64,000 nucleotides of DNA from positions 185,818-249,817 of the forward strand of contig CAJNDT010005512.1 in NCBI GenBank assembly GCA_905221615.1. Reading direction: 5' to 3'. Numbering within the stretch: the first letter of the stretch is position 1; every line of letters begins with the position of its first letter. Shown in pieces: positions 61,475 through 64,000 of the stretch. This stretch comes from Symbiodinium sp. CCMP2592. Its lineage: Eukaryota; Sar; Dinophyceae; Suessiales; Symbiodiniaceae. The notes under the pieces are model-generated. The model was not told the DNA's origin, did no database searches, and worked only from the letters and a program-made list of their open reading frames with translations. Position numbers and translations under genes: made by a program.

Positions 61475-62210
61475 TCACCACCGCATCCTGCAGGCGCTGG
61501 TAGCGCCGGGCACGCCGCACGGCTGACTCCCAAGCCTATTCAACGCAAAAGACATGCACCAACAGGTCAACGGTTCAGAGTCGGGCGCCTCCAAACCCTC
61601 CGAGACCTTGTCCCTTTTGCGCTCTAGTTGCTCATCCGCAACGTCCAAAGCATGCCTTGTGATGTATTCCAGCAGATCATTACGACAGTACAGATACGTA
61701 CAAGCACAAGATCCGAGCCTGATCTTACGCAGCTTGAACTCATCCATCACCGCAAGTCTCTCCTGGCACCCGAGTCATACAGAAGGGAGCAATCAAGAGC
61801 CTTGTGTAACAAAACTACCTGCAACAAGCACAGAAAGCATCTTGCGCGGCGCGTCCTCATTCTCTGCATCTCGGGCAGCCTTGCGATCCAAGGCATCAGA
61901 CATTCGAAGCTTGTGCAGCTCCTGCAGCTTCGGCTGATGAGTCTGGCCAGACTGTATTGACAGCTGTGATTCTTCCTTGTACTTGGACTGTGAAGATTCG
62001 TACTCGCTGAACTGCTGGCTCACCTGGCACGATTCAGAAGCGTCTTTGCTGATGTTTCATCTCTCAAAGCATTCGCGGAAAAATGGCAAGCGCCTTGAAG
62101 GCATTCTTGGCCATACGCTCTTCTGCTGCGAGACGTCGATCCTCGAGCATCTGGGCGTCTCGTGCCTGGGCTTTGGCTTACGACGCGCGCTGCGGCGGCG
62201 TGCAACCTAA
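61475..62210 (-). CDS. Unidentified gene with coiled-coil exons
   Basis: Minus-strand exons: about 62075-62190 (QARDAQMLEDRRLAAEERMA, KNAFKALAIF); about 61815-62020 (SEYESSQSKYKEESQLSIQS, HKLRMSDALDRKAARDAENE); and 61475-61750 (DEFKLRKIRLGSCACTYLYC, RNDLLEYITRHALDVADEQL). All three are strongly helical and charged and probably belong to one gene, perhaps continuous with the exons at 60.6-61.3 kb. A structural protein is likely; this is inference from composition. Confidence 0.5.
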
Positions 62211-62360
62211 TAACCTGATACTTGCAAGGCTGATGATGAATGCTGTTCAGGGAGTGCAGCAAATCACACATCATTCACTCTGAAACAGTGTCGCAGCTAG
62301 CCGCTGCTTGTCCTCGAAAAGAAACCACACTCTGACCGCAGCAAGACCCAGAAAGACAAA

Positions 62361-62600
62361 TCATACTTGACATCTTTTGGGAGGTGCCTCTTTTCGACGA
62401 TGTCGTTCCCAGACTTTCTCCATAGTTGGAGAAGGTTGGTCAGCTCTGATAGGCTCCCGTCTAGGCAAAGATCCTGCTGACAGTGAAGAAAACATCCTTG
62501 GCTGGAATGCTTCAAGTTTCGGAGACTGCGTCGAAGGACTGATTTCCCCAAGCATCTGCGAGTCGGACACAGACTGCATCGTGCTCGGCTGGGGACTCAA
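62361..62600 (-). CDS. Ser/Pro-rich exon
   Basis: The frame reads QPSTMQSVSDSQMLGEISPS, TQSPKLEAFQPRMFSSLSAG and a basic end (KVWERHRRKEAPPKRCQV) with a stop at 62361. The composition, disordered then basic, is typical of a regulatory region. Relation to neighbours is unclear. Confidence 0.4.
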   Translation of the reverse strand: MSPQPSTMQSVSDSQMLGEISPSTQSPKLEAFQPRMFSSLSAGSLPRREPIRADQPSPTMEKVWERHRRKEAPPKRCQV

Positions 62601-62698
62601 TCCTGCTCACAGCACATGCTCAGGGAGCGCGCGAGCAGCTCGCCGAACAACCCTTCCTTGAGATGTCATCCGAGAACCGCTCAATCCTGTCCCCGGCA

Positions 62699-62760
62699 CA
62701 CACAAGCACAGCGAGAGAGAGAGAGAGAGAGAGAGACGCAGAGGCACAGAGGCACAGAGA
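62699..62760. repeat. GA microsatellite with GAGGCACA extension
   Basis: A GA run (about 62702-62734) followed by two AGAGGCAC units. Open Ser/Leu or Glu/Arg runs across it are artefacts. 62610-63000 has no supported exon. Confidence 0.9.
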
Positions 62761-63000
62761 CGACATCGACGAGGACGGGCCTGCACCGGGGCCCCTCGGC
62801 CCGAAGAGTGACCGGATGCGGCTCTCTGTCCGGACGCTGTCTTGGCTCTCCTTCGTGCAGCGATCTGCGAGAGATGTGTGCCCGACTTGAAGCTTCGAGG
62901 TCCTGTATCGCTTCAGAGGCAGCGGCAAGCCGAGACCAGAGGCGCTGGGAATAGCACTCGATGGACACGTGTCTGTCCTCTCAGAACACTTAGCATATTT

Positions 63001-63600
63001 CATGCGAGCCGCAGCGAAACCCACTCAGATGATCCTTCCGGGCAGGTGTGAAAAAATCGATGAGCCTTTCTCGATTCGCATGAACGTTCTCGTCCTGCGT
63101 GTGTGCACTGATCTGGAGCAGAAATGAAAACAGCGGATCAGACCCGAGTCCTCGCCATCTTGCAAAGAAGCCTCGATGTACCATCGAGGATTCGCACGCA
63201 CCATTGCCAGCTCCTGAAACAGGAATCTGCAACAGCACCAGGGCACACGTGCCAGAGTATGTGCCAGCAACGATGGCGGACCTCCAAGGAAAGCGATTCC
63301 AGAAGGCATCGCCGCCGCGGAGTTGCATCGTCTTCATAGCTGTCGGTTGCTGCACCGATTCCAAGAGCAAAGAAATCCGCATCTCCGGTGGAGGCATTCG
63401 GACCAAATCCACGCTGGTGCAGGTCTTCCCGGAACTTCCGAACTTTCTCCTGACTCTGCCTGGACGCGTTTGGTCCAACATGCCTACCAATCAGGCCGGA
63501 TGCTGCCCTCAGCTGCCCTTGAGCCTCAAAGACTGTCTCCTGCCAACCTCTTTGAAGATGTCTGTAATCTTTATTCGCCTCAGCGCATTCAAAACGAACA
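63001..63600 (-). CDS. Unidentified gene, consecutive exons
   Basis: Coding-like minus-strand stretches: about 63490-63600 (CAEANKDYRHLQRGWQETVF, EAQGQLRAASGLIG); about 63330-63440 (KVRKFREDLHQRGFGPNAST, GDADFFALGIGAATDS); and about 63001-63170 (DPLFSFLLQISAHTQDENVH, ANRERLIDFFTPARKDHLSG), followed by a stop. The charge pattern and aromatic content look like a folded helical protein. I cannot assign a family. Confidence 0.45.
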
Positions 63601-63644
63601 GACGGCAACAGATGGATCTGGTCCTCCAACTTCCGGCTGCATTG

Positions 63645-63995
63645 TTATGGGCTCCGGGCACCAACTTGACATTCTTGACATAAGGCGTGGGTATATACGG
63701 TCACGCACGACGCACTCTGGGGTCCTTGCAGTCTTCGCTTGGCGTGGTCCTTCAGCTTCTTGCCGGCGTCACTGGCACGGCATCGCATCAGCCGTGCGCG
63801 CTCCAAGAAGGCAGATGTTCCCTTCTCTGCGATGTGGCCACTCCGTTCCTGTGAATCCTGATCAATGCAGCCGAAGCCGTGCTTTGGATCGTGTTGAATC
63901 TTTAGCATGCCGATCCGGATATAAAGCCGAGTAGCCATGCCCGCGAAACCGCCCGATGGCGAATGAGGCAACAGATTGTCGACGCTCTTCTGCAC
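63645..63995 (-). CDS. Possible basic exon at window edge
   Basis: The frame is open for 116 codons to a stop at 63645. Its central part (EKGTSAFLERARLMRCRASD, AGKKLKDHAKRRLQ) is basic and helical. It may be a 5' exon of the gene at 63.0-63.6 kb. The upstream part of the gene is outside the window. Confidence 0.3.
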   Translation of the reverse strand: MQKSVDNLLPHSPSGGFAGMATRLYIRIGMLKIQHDPKHGFGCIDQDSQERSGHIAEKGTSAFLERARLMRCRASDAGKKLKDHAKRRLQGPQSASCVTVYTHALCQECQVGARSP

Positions 63996-64000
63996 ACGCT

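Noticed and set aside
1..64000. tRNA, rRNA, CRISPR arrays, bacterial operons
   Set aside because: I looked for cloverleaf-type sequences, conserved rRNA cores, regularly spaced short repeats and Shine-Dalgarno sites. None is present; the only regular arrays are satellites and microsatellites.

Overview
This window looks like nuclear DNA of a dinoflagellate, most probably a Symbiodiniaceae (Symbiodinium-type) alga. The evidence is a set of multi-exon genes with very short exons, introns starting with GC or GA as often as GT, every recognisable gene on one strand, protein families I know from Symbiodiniaceae gene catalogues (THKKEW-type proteins, KAMK-repeat proteins, the methyltransferase-fold family with PPC and EQP motifs), many bestrophin and MORN-type genes, and a Ty1/copia element of the large dinoflagellate kind. 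No bacterial features (operons, ribosome binding sites, CRISPR) are present. All supported coding sequence reads on the minus strand, so the window is one unidirectional gene tract; gene order below runs from high to low coordinates in the direction of transcription.

Right part (64.0 to 30.8 kb, minus strand): several unidentified multi-exon genes rich in helical, charged exons (64 to 50 kb); a MORN-repeat gene (47.7 to 46.1 kb, possible acylated N terminus at 49.25 kb); an endonuclease/exonuclease/phosphatase-fold gene (44.7 to 43.9 kb); a small membrane-anchored coiled-coil gene; a bestrophin-type anion channel (42.6 to 36.8 kb or beyond) whose last large intron appears to hold another same-strand gene made of YISY...WRLDDG repeats plus a RING-like exon; a coiled-coil gene whose three exons can be placed almost to the base (34.58 to 33.24 kb); and a thioredoxin/PDI-like gene (31.8 to 30.9 kb).

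Middle (28.45 to 16.5 kb, minus strand): a Ty1/copia retrotransposon with an uninterrupted 2622-residue gag-pol reading frame. Between integrase and reverse transcriptase it carries a cytosine-methyltransferase-like domain without the catalytic PPC. After pol there is a second large frame with a Tpt1/KptA (ADP-ribosyltransferase-fold)-like segment and a cysteine cluster. That second frame runs into a 100-base assembly gap (16401-16500), so the 3' LTR is not visible. A primer-binding-site candidate resembling initiator tRNA-Met lies at 28067-28079, and a 290-300 bp tandem repeat flanks the 5' side.

Left part (15.0 to 0 kb, minus strand): a KAMK-repeat small basic protein, an acidic/basic nuclear-type protein, a free-standing methyltransferase-fold gene of the dinoflagellate PPC/EQP family, a 152 bp satellite, 208 bp repeats built on TTGTTCC...GGAACAA, long AGT microsatellites, and a THKKEW-type gene with a Pro-Ala-Ser repeat region that has lost frame at several points. 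Exon boundaries were worked out by hand from frame, splice signals and family knowledge; where I give only a span, internal exons are approximate.
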